Shown in pieces: positions 57,382 to 64,000 of a stretch of DNA of 64,000 bases. The notes under the pieces are model-generated. The model was not told the origin of the DNA. It saw only the letters and a program-made list of their open reading frames with translations, and did not search any database. The translations under genes were made by a program, and so were the position numbers. The stretch lies in the NCBI RefSeq assembly GCF_900103525.1, contig NZ_FNHN01000007.1, positions 1 to 64,000 on the forward strand, in the 5' to 3' direction. The DNA comes from Bacillus sp. OK048 (GTDB lineage Bacteria > Bacillota > Bacilli > Bacillales > Cytobacillaceae). Position 1 is the first letter of the stretch. Every line of letters starts with the position of its first letter.

Positions 57382-58060
57382 TAAAATTCTTGCACTGTTT
57401 CAGCTATGTGATTCCAATTTCCCTACAGGTGCCTTTAGTCATTCCTATGGACTTGAAAGTTATATCCAGGAGAATACGGTGCATAACGTAGAAACATTTT
57501 CGCAATGGCTTCGGGTTTTTATTCAAGAGCAGCTCCTAAACTCAGATGGGCTGGCATGTCATTTAGTGTACCAAGCATTAGAGGATGAAGATTTCGAAAA
57601 AGTATGGAAAATGGACAGAATGTTGACCGTGCAAAATTTGCCTCGTGAAACGAGGGAGGGCAGCATGAGGATGGGGGAACGGATGTTAGAACTTGTCCAA
57701 TCCTTGTATGAAATACCTGCCCTTTTGCCCTATAGAAAGAGAATTACAACAAAGCAATCATTTGGTCACCCAGCCATTGTTTTTACAATGGTTGCTCACA
57801 ATCTTGGCGTATCCAAATCCACAACGGTTTTATTTTATCTGTATTCTGTCGTTTCTAGTATTGTTCAAAATGCTGTAAGAGGCATTCCTTTAGGACAGAC
57901 GGCTGGACAGAAAATAATCCGTGATATTCAACGTGTTTTAGTTGAGGCTGTTACGGCTATCGGACAGCTGGATGAAGAAGACTTTGGTATCGTTTCACCC
58001 GGTATTGAGTTATCGCAAATGAGGCACGAACGTACAAATATTCGAATTTTTAGTTCATGA
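57374..58060 (+). CDS. ureF: urease accessory protein UreF
   Basis: A 228-residue helical protein that, with UreD and UreG, forms the complex inserting nickel into urease. Family segments are [20 protein letters not shown] at the N-terminus and [16 protein letters not shown] near residue 175. I use ATG 57374, which overlaps the ureE stop; an in-frame start at 57362 would extend four residues. Translation is probably coupled to ureE. Confidence 0.95.
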   Translation: MDDKILALFQLCDSNFPTGAFSHSYGLESYIQENTVHNVETFSQWLRVFIQEQLLNSDGLACHLVYQALEDEDFEKVWKMDRMLTVQNLPRETREGSMRMGERMLELVQSLYEIPALLPYRKRITTKQSFGHPAIVFTMVAHNLGVSKSTTVLFYLYSVVSSIVQNAVRGIPLGQTAGQKIIRDIQRVLVEAVTAIGQLDEEDFGIVSPGIELSQMRHERTNIRIFSS

Positions 58061-58074
58061 AAGGAAGTGTTTTT

Positions 58075-58686
58075 ATGGAACCAATTAAAGTTGGAGTAGG
58101 CGGACCAGTCGGAGCAGGAAAAACCATGTTAGTTGAAAAACTTACACGACGTTTAAATGATGAAATAAGTATGGCGGTAGTGACAAATGATATCTATACA
58201 AAAGAAGATGCGAAGTTTTTAATGCAAAACGGAGTTCTGCCCGCCGATCGTATTATTGGGGTGGAAACGGGTGGATGCCCACATACTGCTATACGTGAAG
58301 ATGCTTCGATGAATTTTGCAGCAATCAATGAATTAAAGGAAAAACATCCGGATGTACAATTGATTTTTGTGGAAAGCGGCGGGGACAATCTAGCCGCTAC
58401 GTTCAGCCCAGAGTTGGTTGACTTTTCGATCTATATTATCGATGTTGCCCAAGGGGAAAAAATCCCGAGAAAAGGCGGGCAGGGAATGATTAAATCGGAT
58501 TTATTTATCATTAATAAAACCGATTTGGCACCACATGTCGGTGCAAGTCTTGAAGTCATGGCGTCCGACACAAAAAGTTTTCGCGGTGACAAGCCGTTTG
58601 CCTTTACCAATTTAAAAGATGAAGCAGGACTCGATAATGTCCTTGATTGGTTGAAGCAGAACGCTTTATTAAAAGGATTGGCTTAA
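58075..58686 (+). CDS. ureG: urease accessory GTPase UreG
   Basis: A 203-residue SIMIBI-class GTPase that powers nickel insertion. It has the P-loop [15 protein letters not shown], the metal-binding CPH motif in [32 protein letters not shown], and the base-specificity motif NKTDL. I start at ATG 58075 behind AAAGGAAG at good spacing. Confidence 0.97.
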   Translation: MEPIKVGVGGPVGAGKTMLVEKLTRRLNDEISMAVVTNDIYTKEDAKFLMQNGVLPADRIIGVETGGCPHTAIREDASMNFAAINELKEKHPDVQLIFVESGGDNLAATFSPELVDFSIYIIDVAQGEKIPRKGGQGMIKSDLFIINKTDLAPHVGASLEVMASDTKSFRGDKPFAFTNLKDEAGLDNVLDWLKQNALLKGLA

Positions 58687-58689
58687 ATC

Positions 58690-59514
58690 ATGGAGGGATG
58701 GACAGGTGTTTTGCATTTAAATGCGGAAGACAGAAAAGGGAAGACTGTTGCGAAAAATGTATATTTTCAGGGTGCGTTTAAAGTAATGCGCCCTATTTAT
58801 CATGATGATTCCGGTAGGGCTTGTTACTATTTATTAAATCCTGGAGGCGGCTATTTAGATGGAGATCGCTATCAAATGAAGATTGAGGTTGGGGAAAATG
58901 CTAAATTAACCCTAACCACACAGGGAGCGACAAAGGTTTATAAGACGCTAAAATCTTTTGCCTACCAAGAATCAGAGATTTCTTTGGCAGCTGGAAGTTA
59001 TCTTGAGTATTTCCCTGATCCCTTGATTGCCTATCAACATGCACATTACAAACAAAAAAATGTCATCCGGATGGATCCATCAGCCACCTTGCTTTATTCA
59101 GATATCATTACTCCGGGGTGGTCACCCGAAGGAGAGCGTTTTAGCTATAAAACCGTTCAGTTATTAAATGAAATCTATATGGATGGAGAATTAGTTGTTT
59201 ATGATCATTTACATTTAAAGCCTTCGATGCAAAATATCAAGGGACTTGGATTCATGGAAGGATTTACTCATTTAGGATCAATGATCGTCATTTGTGACCA
59301 AATGAATAGTTCATTTCTTGATCAGGTTCATTCCATAATTGAAGGGAATTCATTTGATTATAAAGTTGGACTCTCTTTACTTCCAGTATCAGGATTTACG
59401 GTTCGGGTATTCGCAAATTTAACACAAGATATTGAAAGGATTTTTTCAGACATTCACCGGTATATTAGCCAGGAATGGTTCCAAACTAAACAATACTCGC
59501 TTAGAAAATATTAA
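58690..59514 (+). CDS. ureD: urease accessory protein UreD (UreH)
   Basis: A 274-residue scaffold protein that binds apo-urease and the UreFG complex. Family segments include AFKVMRPIYHDDSGRACYYL, NPGGGYLDGDRY, LTTQGATKVYKT and ILTPGW-like ITPGWSPEGERF. It closes the operon, as in Bacillus-type ureABCEFGD order. The DUF5342 gene follows 22 bases later. Confidence 0.95.
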   Translation: MEGWTGVLHLNAEDRKGKTVAKNVYFQGAFKVMRPIYHDDSGRACYYLLNPGGGYLDGDRYQMKIEVGENAKLTLTTQGATKVYKTLKSFAYQESEISLAAGSYLEYFPDPLIAYQHAHYKQKNVIRMDPSATLLYSDIITPGWSPEGERFSYKTVQLLNEIYMDGELVVYDHLHLKPSMQNIKGLGFMEGFTHLGSMIVICDQMNSSFLDQVHSIIEGNSFDYKVGLSLLPVSGFTVRVFANLTQDIERIFSDIHRYISQEWFQTKQYSLRKY

Positions 59515-59536
59515 TTTAACCCGAGGAGGGTATTTT

Positions 59537-59755
59537 ATGTTTGAAAACTTTGAAGTAAATCATTTGTTCGAGGGGACCGTCCATGAACATCCGCATTTTT
59601 CTTTAAGTGTAGAAGGTAATGAATATAAAGGAATGATTCATGGTGACAAAATACATTGGTACAATCCACATCCCAAACAATCACTTGAGGAAGAGCATGT
59701 TAGTGCAATTGAATCACAGGTAGTTGATATGATCAGTGATCATTTGGAACAATGA
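59537..59755 (+). CDS. DUF5342 family small protein
   Basis: A 72-residue acidic, His-rich protein starting MFENFEVNHLFEGTVHEHPH; it matches the DUF5342/YheE-like family of small Bacillus proteins with unknown function. Several His pairs (HEHPHF, IHWYNPHP) could bind metal, which would be of interest beside a nickel enzyme, but this is inference. ATG follows GAGGAGGG. It is followed by a strong terminator, so it is probably the last gene of the urease transcript. Confidence 0.8.
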   Translation: MFENFEVNHLFEGTVHEHPHFSLSVEGNEYKGMIHGDKIHWYNPHPKQSLEEEHVSAIESQVVDMISDHLEQ

Positions 59756-59796
59756 AAAAATGGCTGTCTCAATTTCTTTGAGACAGCCATTTTTTT
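59755..59796. terminator. bidirectional terminator
   Basis: TGGCTGTCTCAA and TTGAGACAGCCA form a perfect 12-bp stem flanked by six A and seven T. It serves the urease operon and the convergent urea transporter gene. Confidence 0.92.
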
Positions 59797-59798
59797 GT

Positions 59799-60725
59799 TT
59801 ATATTTTGGGGAGAACCTTTCTGGCCCCCAAGAAAATCCAAGTGCAAAGTACAAAAGGCATGGTTAGCGCCGGGAGCCCATAGGGCAAAAGCCAGGTTAC
59901 AATGCTAGCTGTAATCGGAACGGTTAAACAAGCTGCAATAATTCCAGTTATTAACCCATGCCGGGAGTCCTCCTTAAATACAATTGATACGGCAAGTATC
60001 GTTAAAATGGCATTATAACCATAAAGCCCCATAAAAATTAATGAGTGTTCTCCACCGAGGCTGTAGGATGTTAACAAAGCAGCAATATTGCCTATAACCG
60101 CATATACACCTAATCTCCGCCCTGCCCAAAAAACGGCTATAAAAAGCAAAATTCCAGAAAGTGTATGATCAAGGAAAAATATTTGCCCGATACCATTTAC
60201 AGCACCCTCCAGCCAATCGTTCTCTCCTTTAATATTTAACGTCCAATTGGATAATGATTGTGGTGTAAGCTTTGGGCTGATCTTAAAGGTAACTAGTCTG
60301 TAAGTAGTGAGCAACCAAAGCCAAGTTATGACAATAAAGGGAAATGTCAAAATTGGTATATCGGTTTGCCGAAAAAAGTGCATCAATGCTGCTGTAAATA
60401 AAGCTGCAATGGCGGACCCAGCCAGGGCAATGAACCATCGTTCATCGCCTTGTAAAAATAAAAAAAGCGCCATTCCTGTAAGAACAGAGTTATACCCAAA
60501 TAATCCCTGATTAATCTTTTCCTCTTCTGCACCGCCTAATTTACCAATTAATGTTCCAATTAAACTTGATAAAAGAGTGATCATGCCTAAAGAATACGAT
60601 GCAATGGTAATTGCGATCAAAATAATAAAGCCAGAGATAGCATTCTCAATTAAAATGACTTGAGAGATTCCCTTTAAAGATGTTAAAAACAGCCAACTCC
60701 ATTTGTTCTTATATATGGAAAACAA
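59799..60725 (-). CDS. urea transporter (UT family)
   Basis: An integral membrane channel-like protein of about 308 residues. It shows the two-repeat UT pattern: GISQVILIENAISGFIILIAI with GLFGYNSVLTGMALFLFL in the first half, and GIGQIFFLDHTLSGILLFIAV with GLYGYNAILTILAVS in the second. It supplies urea to the neighbouring urease. The start is uncertain: a TTG at 60725 touches the GAGGAG site, and the codon at proper spacing is ATA. No other clear start lies upstream. Confidence 0.9.
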   Translation of the reverse strand: MFSIYKNKWSWLFLTSLKGISQVILIENAISGFIILIAITIASYSLGMITLLSSLIGTLIGKLGGAEEEKINQGLFGYNSVLTGMALFLFLQGDERWFIALAGSAIAALFTAALMHFFRQTDIPILTFPFIVITWLWLLTTYRLVTFKISPKLTPQSLSNWTLNIKGENDWLEGAVNGIGQIFFLDHTLSGILLFIAVFWAGRRLGVYAVIGNIAALLTSYSLGGEHSLIFMGLYGYNAILTILAVSIVFKEDSRHGLITGIIAACLTVPITASIVTWLLPYGLPALTMPFVLCTWIFLGARKVLPKI

Positions 60726-60969
60726 CTCCTCTACAGGTCCTAAAAGTGACTTAAAGATAATTGTTGCTGACTATTAGTGTTTCCGCTTTTTCCCTTTTTA
60801 TTTGCTAAGTAAGCACCAATGTCTATCATGACACAAGAAAACCACCCTACGCCATCGAAAGCCTGAACCTATCTTTTTCATAATTGGATAATACTTCTAA
60901 TGTGAAGTTTATAATTATTAAAATGAAGGAAATGATAGGACTATCAATAGTTAAAATTGAGGTGAAAAA
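60726..60969. other. intergenic region between the urea transporter and DUF421 genes
   Basis: A divergent promoter region with no confident promoter. On the minus strand a 29-codon ORF (60740-60829, starting MIDIGAYLANKKGKSG) lies just before the transporter, with only a distant AGGGTGG site; I do not count it as a gene. Confidence 0.3.
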
Positions 60970-61680
60970 ATGCCTGAACATATCGAAGTAATTTTGAGGT
61001 CAATTACTTCCTTCAGTTTATTGTTAATTGGAGCAAGAATTTTAGGTAAACAAACGATATCGCAAATGACAATGTTTGATTTTGTTGCATCCATCTCGTT
61101 AGGAGCTATTTCAGCGAATTTAGCCTTTAATACTTCTATTAAGGCGCATCATACGATCATTGCTCTTACGATATATGTAGTAATTCTTTTTTTGATTGCG
61201 ATTATTTCATTAAAAAGTAGAAAAGGAAGAAAAATTCTTGCCGGAGATCCTACAATTGTGATACAAACTGGAAAAGTATTAGAAGGAAACATGAAAAAAA
61301 TGCGATATACATTGGATTATTTAAATCAACAACTAAGGGAAAAAGATGTTTTTAACATCGAAGAGGTTCTCTTTGCAATCGTTGAGACGAATGGGACGTT
61401 AACAGTATTAAAAAAGCCACAATTTAGAAATGTAACAAGACAGGATTTGATGATTACAGTAATGCCTGAGCAGAAGATGCCTATTGAACTTATTATGGAT
61501 GGAGAAATAATTAAATCAAATTTAGAACAAAATAATTTATCTTTTTCATGGCTAGAATCGGAGTTAAGAAAGCGTGATTTAACAAAGCATGAGGTTGTTT
61601 ATGCAGTAATGGCTGCTAATGGTAATATGTATGTCGATACATTTAGAGATGATATTCATTCCCCAATTGATAAAGAGTAA
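60970..61680 (+). CDS. DUF421 (YetF-like) membrane protein
   Basis: A 236-residue protein with three N-terminal membrane helices (about 10-75) and a cytoplasmic DUF421 domain made of two YetF-type repeats (VLEGNMKKMRYTLDYLNQQL and IKSNLEQNNLSFSWLESELR). The family is widespread in spore formers, several members being spore- or stress-linked; molecular function is unknown. The ATG follows TTGAGGTG. Confidence 0.88.
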   Translation: MPEHIEVILRSITSFSLLLIGARILGKQTISQMTMFDFVASISLGAISANLAFNTSIKAHHTIIALTIYVVILFLIAIISLKSRKGRKILAGDPTIVIQTGKVLEGNMKKMRYTLDYLNQQLREKDVFNIEEVLFAIVETNGTLTVLKKPQFRNVTRQDLMITVMPEQKMPIELIMDGEIIKSNLEQNNLSFSWLESELRKRDLTKHEVVYAVMAANGNMYVDTFRDDIHSPIDKE

Positions 61681-61708
61681 AACCTGAATTTAATAAAATG
61701 AAAAAAAC

Positions 61709-61760
61709 AGGGTCAATCTCCCACTGAAGATACGTTGTACTCCAGTGGGGACTGCCCCCG
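61709..61760. terminator. probable terminator between convergent genes
   Basis: CCCACTG (61720-61726) and CAGTGGG (61743-61749) form a stem with weaker flanking pairs. An A run before it favours minus-strand use, after lrgB. Confidence 0.5.
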
Positions 61761-61767
61761 TTTACAT

Positions 61768-62460
61768 TCAAATATGAAATAGCCACACAACAAAGGGACC
61801 TAAAAATGAGCCAATAATCGCACATAAGGTCATGGTGACAGAACTCATGGAAAAGGCAAGTTCACCATATTCAGCAGCTTTTGAAGTTCCTATGGCATGT
61901 GAGGCACTCCCTAGGGCGATCCCTCTCCCAATAGGACTATGAATCCGGGTTAACTTAAAGATTGTGGGAGCTGTAATGACACCAAAGATGCCAGCAATCA
62001 TCACGCCAACAACCGCCATTGAGGCATTCCCCCCCAATCCTCTGGCCACTTCTATTGCAACAGGGGTTGTAAGAGATTTAGGGATGATTGATAGCGTAAC
62101 TGGATGAATTAACCTAAATATCTTAGCTAAGATGCTGACACTTACCATCCCAGAAATGGCACCGATTAAAACCCCTCCCAAGATTGGAAGCATATGAGTC
62201 ATTAAAAAGTGACGTTGTTTATACAAAGGATAAGCAAGCGCCACAACGGCTGGTCCCAAAAGAGAGTTAATCCACTGTCCGCCTATCATATAGCTTTTAT
62301 AAGGAATATTAAGCACTACAAGGATGATGATAATCAGAACGGTAGCAGTTAAAACGGGAATGAAAAACGAATATGAAAAACGCTTGTATAATCGGGTCAT
62401 CACAAAAAAGGCAAAGACCGTTAATAAAATCATCGAGATTGAGAATAGTGCTTGCTGCAA
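61768..62460 (-). CDS. lrgB: LrgB/CidB-family membrane protein
   Basis: A 230-residue polytopic membrane protein of the LrgB family, the partner of holin-like LrgA in control of murein hydrolase activity, and in some bacteria pyruvate or glycolate transport. The signature SIIPKSLTTPVAIEVARGLGG and ASHAIGTSKAAEYGE are present. It starts at TTG 62460, inside the 3' end of lrgA, with GAAAGGATG upstream, so the two are coupled. Confidence 0.9.
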   Translation of the reverse strand: MQQALFSISMILLTVFAFFVMTRLYKRFSYSFFIPVLTATVLIIIILVVLNIPYKSYMIGGQWINSLLGPAVVALAYPLYKQRHFLMTHMLPILGGVLIGAISGMVSVSILAKIFRLIHPVTLSIIPKSLTTPVAIEVARGLGGNASMAVVGVMIAGIFGVITAPTIFKLTRIHSPIGRGIALGSASHAIGTSKAAEYGELAFSMSSVTMTLCAIIGSFLGPFVVWLFHI

Positions 62461-62834
62461 TCCTGTTCATCCTTTCTTTTTTGTGCTTTCTTTTCAAAAA
62501 ATTGGCTTGCCGTCCCTGCTATTGCAATGGTAATGACGGTGCTTATTAGAATGACGATAAAGAGTAGCACACCGCGAAGGGAAAGCAAGGAAGGGTAATT
62601 CATGATACCGACTGTAGCAGGAATAAGACATAATGTTAATATACTTAACAGAAAACCTGCTCCCTGCTCAATAAACCTTACTGGGATGATTTTTAAACAT
62701 AAACAAATGAAAAGTAATAGTAGTGCAATTATACTACCCGGAATCACCAGGTGAAAAAAGTTTTGAATAGCCGTTCCAATGAAGAGAAAAATATATAAAA
62801 TGCAAATTTGCAAAACAATGATTAGGAATTTCAT
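62430..62834 (-). CDS. lrgA: LrgA/CidA-family holin-like protein
   Basis: A 134-residue protein with four hydrophobic helices and the CidA/LrgA pattern (IPGSIIALLLLFICLCLKIIP, EQGAGFLLSILTLCLIPATV). The family forms holin-like membrane oligomers. It lies upstream of lrgB with a 31-base overlap. No LytTR-type regulator (lytSR) is encoded in the window, so control is unknown; it may respond to pyruvate as PftAB does in B. subtilis. Confidence 0.88.
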   Translation of the reverse strand: MKFLIIVLQICILYIFLFIGTAIQNFFHLVIPGSIIALLLLFICLCLKIIPVRFIEQGAGFLLSILTLCLIPATVGIMNYPSLLSLRGVLLFIVILISTVITIAIAGTASQFFEKKAQKRKDEQDCSKHYSQSR

Positions 62835-62991
62835 ATGTGCAGTGTCCCTCTAATGAGAGATAACATCCTACCTTCTTTCTCAAAAGTGAACTTAAAATCT
62901 AAAACCTATTATACACTCATTGATGAACTGGTGGCTTCCAAATGTTTTTAGCAACAATTGGGTTGTGGCAGGCGCTGTTTTTAACTACCAG

Positions 62992-63019
62992 TTGACGTAT
63001 TTTAATAATATGCTATATT
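62992..63019 (+). promoter_or_regulatory. promoter of the lysine riboswitch transcript
   Basis: TTGACG (62992-62997) and TATATT (63014-63019) are separated by 16 bases, placing the transcript start near 63026, just before the riboswitch. Confidence 0.65.
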
Positions 63020-63040
63020 ATATAGAAATAATTTAATAGG

Positions 63041-63308
63041 ACCTCACTTTTTTTTACAGTGAGGTAGAGGCGCGATATTTAACAGTTTTTAGTGGAGCTT
63101 GAGAAGCTATGATGCTAAGGAGAAGGAAATGTCGCCGAAGTTTGCAATATTCTTCAGTATTGCATGCTGGGTCTGCAGTTAAGAGCTGCAGGACTGTCTC
63201 AGTAAACTCCCGAGTTTATTGAGTTGTGCTATCTCATTTGAGATAAAAGAGAGGACTTTAGGGCAACTAGTGCATAGTGCGACCTGAGTATACCTCAGGT
63301 CGCTTTTT
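63041..63308 (+). promoter_or_regulatory. lysine riboswitch (L box) with terminator
   Basis: The aptamer core is recognisable: GGTAGAGGCGCGA (63063-63075), AAGGAGAAGGAAATGTCGCCG (ending 63137), CTGGGTCTGCAG, GGACTGTCTC and GTGCTATCTCA. P1 pairs TGAGGTAG (63060-63067) with CTATCTCA (63229-63236). An expression-platform terminator GCGACCTGAG/CTCAGGTCGC with T run is at 63279-63308. Lysine binding should stop transcription before the downstream gene. An extra 8-bp hairpin ACCTCACT/AGTGAGGT (63041-63065) would compete for the P1 5' strand. Confidence 0.9.
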
Positions 63309-63343
63309 GTCGTAATTTTATAGAAAACAGGAGGAGAGACAGT

Positions 63344-64000
63344 ATGGCGAACAAGGGAACATTATTTATTATATTATTGATTTCAACCATTCTTCTTTTA
63401 GCAGGGTGCGGCTCAAGTAAGGATTCTAATTCAGGATCATCAGAAAATACATTTAAGGTAGGTCTTGAAGCGGGATATGCTCCATTTAACTGGACACAAA
63501 ATGATGATTCCAACGGTGCAGTTAAAATAGATGGCTCTAAAGAATATGCAGGTGGCTATGATGTCGAAATCGCTAAAAAGTTGGCGGAAGGTTTAGGAAA
63601 AGAATTAGTGATTGTTAAAACAGAATGGGATGGGCTTGTACCAGCGTTAGCATCAGGCAAAATTGATGCCATCATTGCTGGTATGTCACCGACAGCAGAA
63701 CGGAAGGAAACCATTGATTTTTCGGATAATTACTATACATCCAATTTAGTTATGGTAGTGAAAAAGGGCAGTAAATATGAAGGAGCTACTTCTATTCAAG
63801 ATTTTAAGGGAGCAAAAATAACAGCTCAATTAAATACGTTCCACTATTCAGTGATCGATCAAATTAAAGGGGTAGACAAGAAAACGGCGATGGACAATTT
63901 CCCAGCGATGAGGGTGGCTCTTGAATCAGGAATGATCGATGGATACGTTTCAGAGCGTCCAGAAGGTGTTAGTGCATCAGCTGCAAATGAAAACTATTTA
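63344..64000 (+). CDS. amino-acid ABC transporter substrate-binding lipoprotein (partial)
   Basis: The first 219 codons of a periplasmic-type solute-binding protein of family 3. It has a lipoprotein signal with lipobox LLLAGC (Cys near residue 22), then TFKVGLEAGYAPFNW, the binding-domain signature GYDVEIAKKLAEGLGK, and IIAGMSPTAERKETIDFSD. The lysine riboswitch upstream points to lysine (or a related basic amino acid) as the substrate. The gene runs off the window end; permease and ATPase genes would be expected to follow. ATG follows GAGGAGAGAC. Confidence 0.92.
   Translation, partial: MANKGTLFIILLISTILLLAGCGSSKDSNSGSSENTFKVGLEAGYAPFNWTQNDDSNGAVKIDGSKEYAGGYDVEIAKKLAEGLGKELVIVKTEWDGLVPALASGKIDAIIAGMSPTAERKETIDFSDNYYTSNLVMVVKKGSKYEGATSIQDFKGAKITAQLNTFHYSVIDQIKGVDKKTAMDNFPAMRVALESGMIDGYVSERPEGVSASAANENYL

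Noticed and set aside
60726..60969. A cyclic-dinucleotide riboswitch before the urea transporter
   Set aside because: Short GGTGG and TCGATGG stretches were suggestive, but no aptamer core or terminator could be built.

Overview
The window is the replication-origin region of a low-GC, endospore-forming Bacillaceae chromosome (Bacillus/Neobacillus-like). The evidence is the classic gene order around dnaA, genes for SpoIIIJ, Jag, Soj, Spo0J, Noc and YyaC, DnaA-box clusters on both sides of dnaA, perfect parS sites, the WalRK operon, and a 16S rRNA gene directly downstream of gyrA. Genes left of the origin lie on the minus strand and nearly all core genes right of it on the plus strand, so both arms are transcribed with replication.

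Layout. 1-80 is the 5' end of a 16S rRNA gene with two promoters (198-309). 385-9886 is the minus-strand block gyrA, gyrB, remB, recF, yaaA, dnaN, dnaA. oriC is bipartite: an upstream DnaA-box cluster (about 10106-10421), and a downstream dnaA/dnaN part with DnaA boxes, DnaA-trio-like repeats and an AT-rich unwinding segment (8266-8407). 10600-20123 carries rpmH, rnpA, spoIIIJ, jag, mnmE, mnmG, rsmG, noc, soj, spo0J. 20547-32873 carries DUF554, yyaC, an MscS channel, yyzM, a molybdopterin oxidoreductase, ychF, rpsF-ssb-rpsR, yybS, gdpP, rplI and the replicative helicase. A NERD-domain gene, purA under a PurBox, and a Lys-Glu-Asp-Phe tRNA cluster follow. 36485-45786 holds an M23 cell-wall peptidase, walRKHIJ, htrC and rlmH.

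From 45.8 kb the content is accessory. It contains a direct-repeat-flanked segment with a staygreen-family gene and ABC-transporter debris, an M20 amidohydrolase, a BceAB-like ABC transporter with a convergent BceRS-like two-component system, and an EamA transporter. A complete urease operon (ureABCEFGD) with a DUF5342 gene and a urea transporter follows, then a DUF421 gene and lrgAB. The last feature is a lysine riboswitch controlling an amino-acid-binding lipoprotein that runs off the window.

Non-coding structure stands out. A nested inverted-repeat family occurs three times (16325, 20155, 43592), and a second palindromic repeat family three times, one copy inside the dnaA-dnaN half of oriC. 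Extra DnaA-box clusters precede mnmE and rlmH. parS-like sites lie in spo0J, walK and the rpsF-ssb gap. Near-identical palindromes precede both the Bce-like transporter and its putative regulator. I saw no CRISPR array, prophage or intact insertion sequence. No wholly new multi-gene system is evident; the best leads are these regulatory and repeat elements.
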